Of a stretch of DNA of 64,000 nucleotides, positions 49,903 to 60,700 are shown in pieces. The notes beneath the pieces were generated by a model. It was not told the DNA's origin. It saw nothing but the letters and a program-made list of their open reading frames with translations, and ran no database searches. This DNA is from Dreissena polymorpha (lineage: Eukaryota; Mollusca; Bivalvia; Myida; Dreissenidae), in NCBI RefSeq assembly GCF_020536995.1, contig NC_068362.1, forward strand, positions 96,283,085 through 96,347,084, in the 5' to 3' direction. The position numbers and the translations under genes are program-made. Each line of letters opens with the position of its first letter. The stretch's first letter is position 1.

Positions 49903-52900
49903 ATTCTCCCCTTTTAATTTCATTGATCATACATGTAAATAAAAATGAACATACAAACACATGCGTTTACATGTAAATATCAATGTACACTATTCTAACA
50001 ATTATAATGAATAATCAATAATACCTTGAACATTTCAAGTTCATGACCTCTTAACTAAGCATGACCTTTTATTCATTATAGCATGCAATCAAAGAACATT
50101 AGCGAGCGTTCGAATTCGACACAGTTTGTAAAAACAACTGAGGACCTGTCTTTCTCTCCTGCCAACTAAAATTAATGTCTGTATGCCACTATAAAACGTA
50201 ATTGGCTTAACATTAAACCATCAGTGTCATTAGTACTGCAGGCTTTCGGGCGGTCTTCTATTGCGTAATGGATAGCGTCTTTCTGGCAATCGTAAATCCG
50301 TATCATTACTACGATTATCCCGGGACTTATTTATTTCCATCGAATTCGGTGCCGGCTGAAGTTCACTGACATTTGTGTTCGCGGCATTTAAAGTAGTTTC
50401 TAAGGGTGTGAAAACAGGTACATTTATACCAGAATACTTCTGCATTTCCGACGCGCGAAGCTGATCAACATGGCGTTTCCATGTCATATTATTCCCGATA
50501 TCTACTTTGTATAATAGTGGACCATCTCGAGAAACTATTGACCCAGGGATCCATTTTTCCTTTGAAGTAGGTCTGAAATCTCGCGCTAAGACACGTTGGC
50601 CTAATTCGAATTCGCGAACTTTTCTATTGTCAGCCATTGACAATTGCATTTGACCATTAGTGACTCGTGTCTGTGTGTCGGGTATCATCAAATCAAGTTT
50701 ACTGCGCAAATTCCGACCGAAAAACAGTTTTGCAGGAGTTTCCCCCGTCGTACAATGTGGCGTATTACGATATGCCAACAAGACAGAGTTGATCTTCAAA
50801 TTGAAATCGGTGTTTTCATGCATAAAAGCGCGCATTGCAGATTTGAAAGAGCCATTGAACCTTTCCACATGACCATTTGTGGACGGTTTTGCTACCGCAG
50901 TTCTTATATGACATATCCCGTTTCTCTTCATAAACAGAGAAAATTCTTCAGATGTAAATTGACAACCATTGTCTCATACTAATTGCTTGGGCAAGCCGTA
51001 TCTTGCGAATATTGTACGCAATTCTTCAATTGTTCTTTCAGAAGTTATCGATTTCATTTCGATGACTTCTGGCCATTTCGAATGAGCATCTACGATAACC
51101 AAGAACATGCGTCCAAGAAATGGACCTATGAAATCTACATGTATTCGCTCCCAACTTGACGTAGGCCATTCCCACGGGTGTAACTGAACTTTCGCGGGCG
51201 ATTTCTGTTGCATTTGACACGGTTCGCATCTTTTAACCATGTGTTCGATGTCAGTGTCAATGCCAGGCCACCAGACGTAACTACGCGCTAGTGCCTTTAT
51301 TTTAACGATACCTGGATGGCTGATGTGCAATAAATCAAGCACACGTTCGCGCATCTTAATGGGAATTATCACCCTAATGCCCCACATTAAGCATCCGTGG
51401 TGAATCGTCAATTCATTTCGTCGCGCGTAATAGCCTTTCAAAAGAGGGTCATTATCATTGGTTTTCCAACCTTGTTGTACTTGCCTAAATACACGTGACA
51501 TAACGCGCTCCCGCCTAGTTTCACGGCTGATTTCCGCGCTCGTGACCGGAATTTGTTCTAACTGAGAAGTGTAGAACACATCTTCAACTGAAATTTCTTT
51601 ACCCTTTTCCTTTGACGGCGCGGGTAAACGCGACAATCCGTCCACATTAATATGCATTTTAGTACTTTTGTACTGTATATCGTAATCGAATCCAGAGAGA
51701 AATATAGCATATCTCTGAACGCGCGCGGCAGTCGTTGCCGGAATGCTTTTGCTCGGGCTAAATATTGAAGTGATGGGTTGGCAATCAGTAACCAATGTGA
51801 ATTTTCTACCATAGAGATATGGGTAATACTTTTGTACTGCCCAATAAATTGCCAATGCTTCCCTATCGATTTGAGCATATTTCATTTCAGTTTTGGTAAG
51901 TGACCTTGATGCGAACGCGATCGGCTTTTCTGAGCCATCTGGCATAACGTGTGACAATATACCGGAAATACCGAACGGTGAGGCATCCGACGCGAGCCTA
52001 ACCGGAAGTTCCGGGTTGTAGTGTGTAAGAACAGGTTCCGTAATGAGAAGTGTTTTCGACTTTTCGAACGCGCTCTGGCATTCTTTTGACCAGACGAATT
52101 TTCGATTTTTCTCGAGCAACGCGTTCATGGGCTTTGTTACGGTCGCGAGATCTGGCAGAAAACGATGGTAATAATTGAGTACCCCGAGATATGCCCTACG
52201 TGATGTAACATCACATGGAGGTGGTGTATTCAATACCGCCTTTACTTTATCCTGACACTTCCATAAACCTTGTTCGTCAATTTCATGACCACAGAATGTA
52301 ATCCTTGGCACGAAAAACTCACACTTGTCCTTATTTACTTTAATTCCATATTGCTGTAACATACACAACACCTTTTGTAAGTTATCCAAATGCACATTAT
52401 CACTTTCACCAGTAATCACCATATCATCCAGCATGCACTGCACCCCAGGGATTCCTTGAAGAATTTGGTCCATTGTGCGTTGCCATATAGCTGGAGCAGA
52501 AGAAACCCCATATAGCATCCGGTTGTAACGGTACAATCCTCGGTGGGTGTTGATCGTTAGCAACTCCTTGGTTTCGTCCTCGCATTCTAGTTGTAGGTAC
52601 GCTTGTCGTATATCAAGCTTGCTGTATTTTCGCCCATTTGACAGATTGGCGAAAATGTCCTCGATTCTTGGGAGAGGATATCTATCAACCTTGATTGATT
52701 GATTTACGGTAACCTTAAAATCACCGCATATTCTCACATCGCCGTTTCCTTTTACGACAGGAACGATCGGTGTCGCCCATTCACTGGTGTCCACTTTCGA
52801 GATGATTCCTTGACTCTCGAGACTGTCCAGTTCTTTCTCTATTTTTGGCTTAATAGAGTACGGTGCCGGCCTAGCCTTTATGAATTTAGGCTGAGCATTT

Positions 52901-54185
52901 TCATTTAGGGTGAGCCTTGCCTTAATGCCCTTCACCTGTCCTATACCGTCACTAAACACGTCTTTATGTTTGTCAAGTATAGAATTTAGACGTACCTTCA
53001 GGCCTTCCGTTGTCACAGAGTTCACGTTAAAAAGTGTGTCCCAGTCCAGTTTGATGTGACTCAGCCAGTCCCTTCCGAACAGTGCAGGCCCATCACCTTT
53101 TACGACGCAAAGTCGCATTGTTCGCGATTGTCCATTATAACTGACATGCACCATTACTGTCCCTTGTTGCTCTATGACATCGCCTGAATATGTCTTCAGT
53201 ATGGAAAAAGCAGGATCGAGCTTCATATTTCCGAATCGTTTTCGGAAATCCTTGTTTGATATGAGGGTAACTGCTGATCCTGTATCAAGCTCCATGGGTA
53301 CCTCGACATCGTTAATCTTCGGCTTAACGATGAATTTCCCGTTGTCTCCTTTGTTCACAGTGTTGATCACTGAAACGTTTTCCTCCATACACTGCACCGA
53401 CTTAAGCTTCCTACATATAGCCTTTATATGTCCCTTTGCTTTACAGTGATGACAAACTGCATCTTTCAGTCTGCATTTCTCGGAGGGGTGGTTAGTTTTC
53501 CCACAATGGATGCACTTGGTGCTCTCTTTGGCATGTTTGTGATGCTTCCATTTCTTAGGTTTTGTTGAATGTCCAACTCGATTGACAGGCACATCGGCGG
53601 CTGCCGATAACTGTAACTCGGCGGCGTCCTTATGTGCAGCTTCCATGACAAGCGCTATTTCTATGGCATTTTGCAGTGTCAAATCAGCGATTGACAATAA
53701 TCTTCGCTGTGTTCCTGCATCTTTAAGTCCACAAACGAACCTGTCCCTTAAAGAATCGTTCAAGTTCGATCCGAATTCACACTTTCGCCCACTGCTTGTT
53801 TCCTCTTGTGAAATCGGAATCGTTCCGCGATTATTAACGGTTTCGGGCACAAAAGAGTTTGTAAAAGCTGACAAAGTTCCTCATACGATTTATCGGACGG
53901 CTTTGCTGGTACGGTAAGGTTCCTTAACAACCCGTACGTCTTTTCACCGAGGAGTGTTAAAAGTCCTGCCACTTTTCGTTCATTATCGATGTCATTGACC
54001 ATAAAGTACTGTTCAAGTCGTTCCTGGTAGGAAGTCCATGTTTCGACATTGCTGTCATATGCGTTAATGTTCCCAATCAGGCCCGTTGCCATTTTGTGTT
54101 TATATCCAGAATTTCACGCACAATCTTATTAAACGGATAAAATTCTCGAAATATAATCCACAAAGTTTTATCCTCGTCGCCAGTT

Positions 54186-54392
54186 TGTTGTGTTTGGGTA
54201 AACAAACGAAGTGAAACGCATATAATTTCAGTGGCTACTTTATTATCATTCAACGATAGAAGCGATCAATGCCTAACAACTAACTAACCATATCAGAGGT
54301 CAAAATGCAGTTATGAAGAACATGGGGCGGTGCGTTGCTACGCTTCATTTACAAGTAGGCGTGGCGTAGCGGCATTATCTAAATACACAACA
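54186..54392 (-). repeat. 5' LTR of the young Ty3/gypsy element
   Basis: 207 bp, nearly identical to the LTR at 49696-49902 and next to the primer-binding site at about 54170-54183. It is followed by the target duplication ATAAG. Confidence 0.95.
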
Positions 54393-54479
54393 ATAAGGGT
54401 TATATTAAATGATAAGTTAAAAACCAAATCTGTTTTACCATCATTTTTAGCCACAAGAATGGACATCTCAAAAACCGAG

Positions 54480-54777
54480 AATGCGAGAACGCGATGGCGA
54501 GAGCGCGATGATACAATGGCGACAGTACGATATGACTATCGTTTTGTCGCAATCGTACTATCGCACTGTCGCCATCATATTGTCGCACTATCGTATTGTC
54601 GGCATCGTACTATCGTGATCTCGAATTCTCGCATTCGCGTTCTCGCATTCTCGCCATCGTATTGTCGCACTGTCGTCATCGTATTGTCGCATTCTCGTCA
54701 TCGTACTCTCGCGTTCTCGCATTCTCGCCCTCTGGATTTTAATGTGTAACCACGATGGCCCTAACGGTATTCCGTAC
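54480..54777. repeat. Foldback array of the 22-bp unit, copy 2
   Basis: Shorter copy of the array at 37741-38480, with about three reverse units and about eight forward units around a turn near 54530. Many units carry TCTCGCATTCTCG variants, so this copy has its own sub-repeats. The right end, TTTAATGTGTAACCACGATGG then CTAACGGTATTCCGTA, is the reverse complement of the left end of copy 1. The shared terminal sequence shows that these are two copies of one element type. Confidence 0.85.
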
Positions 54778-55935
54778 TGTACAGTGCACCGTTCTGCCGT
54801 GTGAAACCACTAACGGTTAAAGTATTGGTATCCGATGGATGGATGATGGTGTTTCGTTTCACTTCCAGCATCGGCGAATCCGTCTATGACGAACTGGTCA
54901 AAGGTTATCTATCATCACTTATATACGGTACTTCAATATTTTCTGACACGGGCTTTACCTTTTACAAAATTAGTCTTCTTTCTGCATATTATAAGCTATA
55001 CTCGCTTAAATAATAATAATTATGAAACATTATTGACAATAAAAACTCCTAAAGAAGCCCACTATTCTAATATTTATTTTCTATCTTAATGCAAAATACA
55101 GAATCAAAATACTTGTAAGCTATGATTTAAACATAAGACCAAACAAAGTATTTAGGGGACAAAAAGAGCTTTATTTCTACATAATAACTACATCTTTAAG
55201 TACAAAATGTGCGCGCAAGTACATATAATATCAAAGCATAAAGCGCGCGCTGACCGTACATAATATACAAAAGTTAAGAATGCGCGCTCAAAAGAACATA
55301 AATCAAATACTAGTATGCGTCAACAAATACCATGCGGAAGTTATATCTATAATATCCAATTGGTAGCGCTGAGTGATACATGTGAATTCAAGTAAGTGTC
55401 TATGACAGGTACGCACACTTATTGATACTAAAAATACAATTATATCAAGCTCGTTATATTCTACATAACATAAATCAATAATGAGAAAAATCCACTGTAT
55501 TACATACATTTTTTTACTATTGACCTTCCCCATAAATATAGATTGTTTGACTATAATCCCCCATAGTAGAATTGCTCGAGCCCAACATAATTAAACTAGG
55601 GATGGAGGGAAGGAGAGACGTGTAAGCACTTTGAGCTGCGCGCACTGACTGCCTCAACGGGCTGCATGCTGGGCAGAGCCGGGCTACTGACACGTGGTCT
55701 CAAAGGTGGTGCTGGCAGGACATTAAGCCGGTTTTTCATCATAAAGCATAAGTGGCAGGACAAACATATGGGAAACAGCGCGTTTGGTCTCTCGTATTAA
55801 TACAGTTAAGAATCTTTATTCAACATTATTCTATACATGTTGTAGAGTATGTGAACAATAAAATTTAGTTTGAGCTAATCCGGCCTGAACATATATCGAT
55901 ATTTGAATAAAACCAGTCATATGGTAAATCTCTAG
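54778..55935. other. Intergenic, nothing supported
   Basis: AT-rich, with a less AT-rich patch near 55560-55760. The last bases end in TCTCTAG, a possible acceptor for the exon-like segment at 55936. Confidence 0.45.
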
Positions 55936-56258
55936 GATCAGATACCTCGGATGTCAAAACACTGACCATGGCCCGTTCTTTGTCAAGTCATTTTCGCGAG
56001 CCTGCCTTGTACACCTGGCACAACATCGCCATCAAGAACATGACAAACATAGGGTTTGCATACGTTATCTTTAACCGAAGAGTTTCATCCTATATGCACT
56101 AGTTTACGAATGCCCGTGTCCTTCTGTCTAGCTGGCAAAGTCCAACGTCCAAAGAGCCATTTTCTATAGACGGATATCATTACGACTCCCTCATACTACG
56201 ACGTTTTCACATCAATAGACGTTATGGGCCGGGCGAGAACGACAAGGTTTACATTACC
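55936..56258 (+). pseudogene. Exon-like segment of unknown gene with one in-frame stop
   Basis: A segment bounded by AG (CTCTAG) and a consensus donor GTGAGT reads in one frame for 107 codons, with a single TAG at 56100-56102. Its translation is protein-like and compositionally normal (ALYTWHNIAIKNMTNIGFAY, VLLSSWQSPTSKEPFSIDGY, HYDSLILRRFHINRRYG), unlike the surrounding AT-rich DNA. I do not recognise the family. It could be an exon of a host gene that has acquired a stop, or part of a mobile gene. No partner exons were found. Confidence 0.45.
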
Positions 56259-57575
56259 GTGAGTGCCTAGTTACGAACGGTCCACTTTCTCAGACATTAT
56301 GTCGGGCGACTTGTACAACAGGCGACAGTTTTAATAGGCCGATTACATGTCCGTCTGTGTGCACATTGAAATAAGCCCATGACGGATTTGAAAACGGCCA
56401 TTAATTTTCTAGTGATTCTGTACATTGTACTGTACAAAGAGGCATTGTTACTGTATTGCTACAGTTTTGTGCTGAATGCTTTACACACCGGATTCTTAAC
56501 TGCAAAATGTGCTGTGGTCAGTTGCCTGTGAAGAGAGATACTTGGCAAATTTTGTTACTGTGCAATGCTTAACTTACAAGATGATAATAAATTTTACAAT
56601 TGCTTCTCACTTAGTACTTATTCAAATTCGTTTGCTAATCAGTGATTTTGCCAGTCTATTTTTTCATTGAGAATATTTTAGGTAAAATCAAATGTCATAT
56701 ACAGTAGGTGTCCTGGTAATAGGGACTGGTTAAGTATTTGGCTAACAGATATATTCCAGATCAAACTCGGAGCTATTTGCAGAATAAATTTTAACTTATG
56801 CATTAAAATTAGAAAAAACAACAACACAGATTTGAGACATTAAGGAGACACTGATTGTACACTTGGTTAAGATCAGAGGCTTAGCTTAAGCTTCTGACTA
56901 TAGATTTATTCTGTTTGCTATCAAAATGGACATTATTTTGACATTAAACATATATTCCATTTACACATGATATCAGTCCGCTGAGACATTATAAAATAAC
57001 ATATCTACATGTATATTCAAAACACATGTTTTATTTGAGAAATAGCAACATGTACTGTTACAATTAATTTCAAAACATTACATGTATGTAAAACTATTTA
57101 ATGTTGACAAACGTTATGAGAAATACAAATATTATACCAAAAACGTTATTGGCAGACACCGTAAATCAAAGAAATCAATAAAATTAAAAAACAATCAGTA
57201 TACTATTAATATCTCGAACTCTGTTATCTCGAGTTCCATGGATATTTATGATGTTTTATCTGAATAAAATACCTATTATTTTACATTTTTTACTTGTATC
57301 ATGTTAGGGATAACTAATAATACGTGTCCGAATTACCAGAAATGCCAATACATTTGCAGCTAAAGTAATTCGATAATTATGTGAAACCTTGTCCAATACA
57401 ACTCCGAAATATTGATAGTAGACTGCACATATATTATACATACAATTATACAATTACTATTGTTACATGAAATCAGACAAGATTTTGCGATGTGTCTTAC
57501 ATAAATTATTCAACTGATTAAGCCCTAAACATTCACAACAAAAAATCTGATGCCTACACATAGAAAAACAGTAGT
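56259..57575. other. Intergenic, nothing supported
   Basis: AT-rich. It precedes the 3' end of the minus-strand gene at 57616-58742, whose 3' untranslated region should lie at its right end. Confidence 0.5.
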
Positions 57576-57615
57576 TTAAATGATTTCTTCTCCAACATTA
57601 TCCATGTTGCATGGC

Positions 57616-58742
57616 TCATCTGTTGTTGAACTGCAAGAAGAAAAGGAAAGGGGATATAAGACTAAATCACATTATTTATATACCCATGGATTAACTTCTA
57701 TATCTTATAAAGATTAACTTAACATAGATTCATATATCTGCTTTGTTAGCGTATGATAGTCGATTGAACTAAATAAATAAATAATTCCACCAATAAGAAA
57801 AAAAGCTTCACCTGACATGTTCCGTTTTGCTGTTTGAGCCTTTTCCAGTTTTGCCTCTTGCCTGGCGGAAGTCCTTCATCTTCCTGTGAATTGAGAAGTA
57901 AAAACCATATCATCACTTGATACATTCTTTTAAGCTACTTATAATACTATTGTCAATGTTTGTGTATGAGTGGGTAACGCCATTGTTGACAAGTTGATAT
58001 CATCAATTTTAAATGCAGCAACTTTACGGTTGTTGTTTTCAGTTATGGTCTTTTGACACTTTTTCAATACACTTTCAGATATACGCTGCACACTTTCAAG
58101 AGTGTTCAGATATGCCCACTTTTCTTTCAATTCAATCTCATACTGCAGCGGGGTTTCAATGTGTTTAGAAAAACGGTTCTCGAATAAACATATCCTCTTC
58201 CATTCTGACGTAGAAAACTTGGTTTTATGATCAATATACAATGTTTTACTTGTGTCCAATTCTGCTAGATCCAAAACATCATCACACCATTTTAAGCGTT
58301 GAGCAATCTCCTTGTATAATTCATACACATAGCTAGAATCTGTCTGAACAGCCGACTTTAATTGTATGATTTCAACAATTTCGTTTAAGATTTGCTGGCA
58401 AATTTTTACCTGATCATGATGCTTACCAGCATATCGAATAATAGCAGCACTGAGTGAAACTTATCTTTGGCCTTTCTCATCAAGAAATCCAGTCTTATAT
58501 TTTCTCAATTCTTTCAAAATATTGCTTCCAAACACCTTAGGCTCATCAGACTGTCTATTGTCTTGCAAATATCTTAAAAACTGGTCAAATTCTGTAAGCA
58601 ACACGTTGTTTCTATAGACGAAATGCAAAGACTTCAGTGAATCAAGTCTGGTGTTTATTTCCATTTGGTTATCAAATTGTCTTCCTTCAAAGGCATTCTG
58701 AAAATATGAGAAATAATTCTGATAAATGTCACTTGCAATCAT
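57616..58742 (-). CDS. Helix-rich protein of unknown function, three exons, one in-frame stop
   Basis: On the minus strand the exons are 58742-57948, 57883-57812 and 57630 onward, each with GT..AG borders. An AG at 58751-58750 and an in-frame TGA just before the ATG suggest a spliced leader exon upstream. Exon 1 reads in one frame for 265 codons except for a TAA at 58463-58461 (codon 94). Sequence on both sides is of the same character: charged, Leu-rich and probably alpha-helical (NYFSYFQNAFEGRQF, LTEFDQFLRYLQ, ELYKEIAQRLKWCDDVLDL, ELKEKWAYLNTLESVQRISE). I recognise no domain. The end is uncertain. Phase-0 joining stops at 57616, while the other frame of the last exons would end DEPCNMDNVGEEII at 57576. 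It is either a recent pseudogene or a gene with an assembly error at the stop. Confidence 0.55.
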
Positions 58743-58751
58743 AATTCAACT

Positions 58752-59346
58752 GTGAAAAGTTAAAAGTGAATGAAGCAAATCGAACATTAACCGAATTCGC
58801 TTATGTATTGTATGAAACAAAATCCTCGCAAGGAAAAGAGAAACGCTAAAATGCGTCGTTCAAAGTGATCCATAGGTTAGTACAAAGGCCTGCATTGCTG
58901 CCTAATACATTTACATGTAAGTGTTCAAGATATAATGAAGCATAAAGATATAAAGATCACGCCATGCTAACCTCATTTAATTGACATATTCCTATTTCTT
59001 TTCAGACAACCCGCGTACATAAATTGGAAAATAGGCCGCACCCCCTGGTGGCTATGTGCTTTTGTTAAAAACAAAAACAAAGTGTCACTCTTGTCTCAAA
59101 ATATTGTATGAATCTACCCAGCGGTTTCAGAGAAGAAAATACGCCCCACCCAATGGCAACTATGTTTCTTTTAGATATCAATACAATTTAAACAAACTTG
59201 ATAAAATGTGTTTTAGTACAATGAAAATACATTTTCTCTAAAAATGACAAGACATTTATTATACAATTTGTATGATTTATTTAACATTTTTGCTAATTTA
59301 AATGCACAATACCTCTAAAGGCATAATTAGAGCTAGATAGGTTGGA
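58752..59346. other. Upstream of the minus-strand gene, nothing else seen
   Basis: AT-rich. It may contain the leader exon and promoter of the minus-strand gene, but I cannot place them. Confidence 0.4.
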
Positions 59347-59371
59347 ATTATAATAATAATACTAATAATAA

Positions 59372-59421
<50 letters not shown>
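59347..59421 (+). repeat. (TAA)n microsatellite
   Basis: A TAA/AAT tract with two short interruptions at its start. Confidence 0.95.
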
Positions 59422-59426
<5 letters not shown>

Positions 59427-60092
59427 CACAATAATAATTATAATAAAAACAAATGCTTACCTTTTATTCTCAACATCTCAGTACTTTGATTCTTTGTAAA
59501 TTCCGGTCTTAATGCTAAACAGACTCAAATACCAAGACCAGGGACTCATGTGTAATATTGATGCCTTATCTCTGTGTGTTGAAGAAACAGGAGCAGGAGA
59601 TTTATTGCTCTGTTAATGTTCCTTGTGGTGAAAGGGACCCCAGTGGTCAGCTCTGGCTGATATCCCTATATCCTAGCAGCCATGAAGGTGTGAAAGTAGA
59701 AAGTACTCAGGTCCAGGGGTAAAGTCTCTAGACTGAAAAAAAATCTATGATCTTGTGTTGTAACCTCCAAATATTTCATAGTTCATTTTATTTACATTGG
59801 TTTCCTTTTTTTACTGGCAACCGTGTGCAGTTTTCATTAATGGAACAGAACTGTGTAGGTTTTTAAAAATCTGCTACATCTTTAAAGCGTAATTTCATAT
59901 TTTTCTCAACTTCAAGGGGAGATAATCTGAACTTATTTTTACGTTGCTCATTTACGATAGGGGTTGAGTACTCATTGATATGAAAACACTGTACAAGTTT
60001 TAATGTGTTTACGACCCCCCCCACCCTCTCACACATATATTTCATGGGCATAATAAAAACAAACAATGGTTACAATAAAACAGCATATTTAT
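59422..60092. other. Intergenic, nothing supported
   Basis: Mixed sequence without a recognisable gene. A CCCCCCCC-like run lies near 60015. Confidence 0.5.
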
Positions 60093-60571
60093 TTAAAGTG
60101 GCCTTTTCACAGATTTTGGCATGTTTTGAAGTTTGTCATTAAATGCTTTATATTGATAAATGTAAACATTTGATCTAAAAAGCTCCAGTAAAAAATCAAG
60201 AATACAACTAAAAGAAGGAAAAAAAAAGTAGCCCGCAGCAGGGCTCGAACCAGTGACCCCCGGAGTCCTGGAGTATAAACCAATTAGAACGCTCGGCCAT
60301 CCTGCTAAGCATACATGAAAGACGTATTTTATACTTTATATAAGCAATCTTCGTAGTTTCAAAAAATTAAACGATAACAACAGTTGCAACGCTTTATGAT
60401 TTTCAGGTTTTTAAATCGTCAAAAGATGAATATAATGGCTATATTAGACCATGGTAAATGTTCAGTATTATTGTTTCCTCACTAATATCATAACTTAAAC
60501 GAAAATTTGCGAATCTGAAACAACTTTTTTCTATTTTATCAATTTACCAAAACGTGAAAAGATCCCTTTAA
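60093..60571 (-). mobile_element. TTAA-ended MITE carrying a tRNA-like sequence
   Basis: The left end is TTAAAGTGGCCTTTTCACAG and the right end is its imperfect reverse complement (minus strand TTAAAGGGATCTTTTCACG). Both borders are TTAA. The first bases TTAAAGGGA resemble those of the MITE at 22766-23306, although the rest differs. A tRNA-like stretch lies inside at 60235-60305. The element has no open frame. It may be a MITE that captured a SINE, or a composite family. Confidence 0.75.
60235..60305 (-). tRNA. tRNA-Leu/Ser-like sequence inside the MITE
   Basis: The minus strand reads GCAGGATGGCCGAGCG at the 5' end (Leu/Ser type D-arm), ACTGGTTCGAGCCCTGC at the 3' end (T-loop), and GCAGG pairs with CCTGC in the acceptor. 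The variable and anticodon regions are not clearly foldable. It is probably a pseudo-tRNA with promoter boxes kept. Confidence 0.5.
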
Positions 60572-60627
60572 ACTAAAATGTATACATCAAAACAAAAAGT
60601 TAACATAAAACACAAATAAAATAATTT

Positions 60628-60700
60628 GATTCTACTGGGGCTCGAACCTTGTACCTCTCACATGTTAAGCGAGCGTGTAACCACTGCAGTACGGAACCGC
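60628..60700 (-). tRNA. tRNA-Val (AAC)-like sequence, probably pseudo
   Basis: The minus strand reads GGTTCCGTACTGCAGTGGTTA, close to the 5' half of eukaryotic tRNA-Val. It has a CTCGC/GTGAG anticodon stem around a TTAACAT loop (anticodon AAC) and GGTTCGAGCC at the T-loop. The T-stem does not pair properly and the acceptor is only partly paired, so it is probably a tRNA pseudogene or a tRNA-derived SINE. Confidence 0.5.

Larger units (their letters stand above)
49696..54392 (-). mobile_element. Young Ty3/gypsy LTR retrotransposon, near complete
   Basis: A 4.7-kb element with 207-bp LTRs, flanked by the 5-bp target duplication ATAAG (49691-49695 and 54393-54397). Read on the minus strand, the parts are 5' LTR, a TGGCGACGAGGAT primer-binding site, gag with a CCHC zinc knuckle (about 54.1-53.4 kb), a protease with LDTGSA (about 53.3 kb), reverse transcriptase with LDDMVITG (about 52.9-52.3 kb), RNase H (about 52.1-51.6 kb), integrase (about 51.5-50.3 kb), the purine tract AAAAGGGGAGA and the 3' LTR. 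The order PR-RT-RH-IN places it in Ty3/gypsy (Metaviridae). The LTRs differ at about one position, so the insertion is recent. The coding part has about two breaks, so it is a fossil, though a young one. No envelope gene is seen. Confidence 0.95.
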
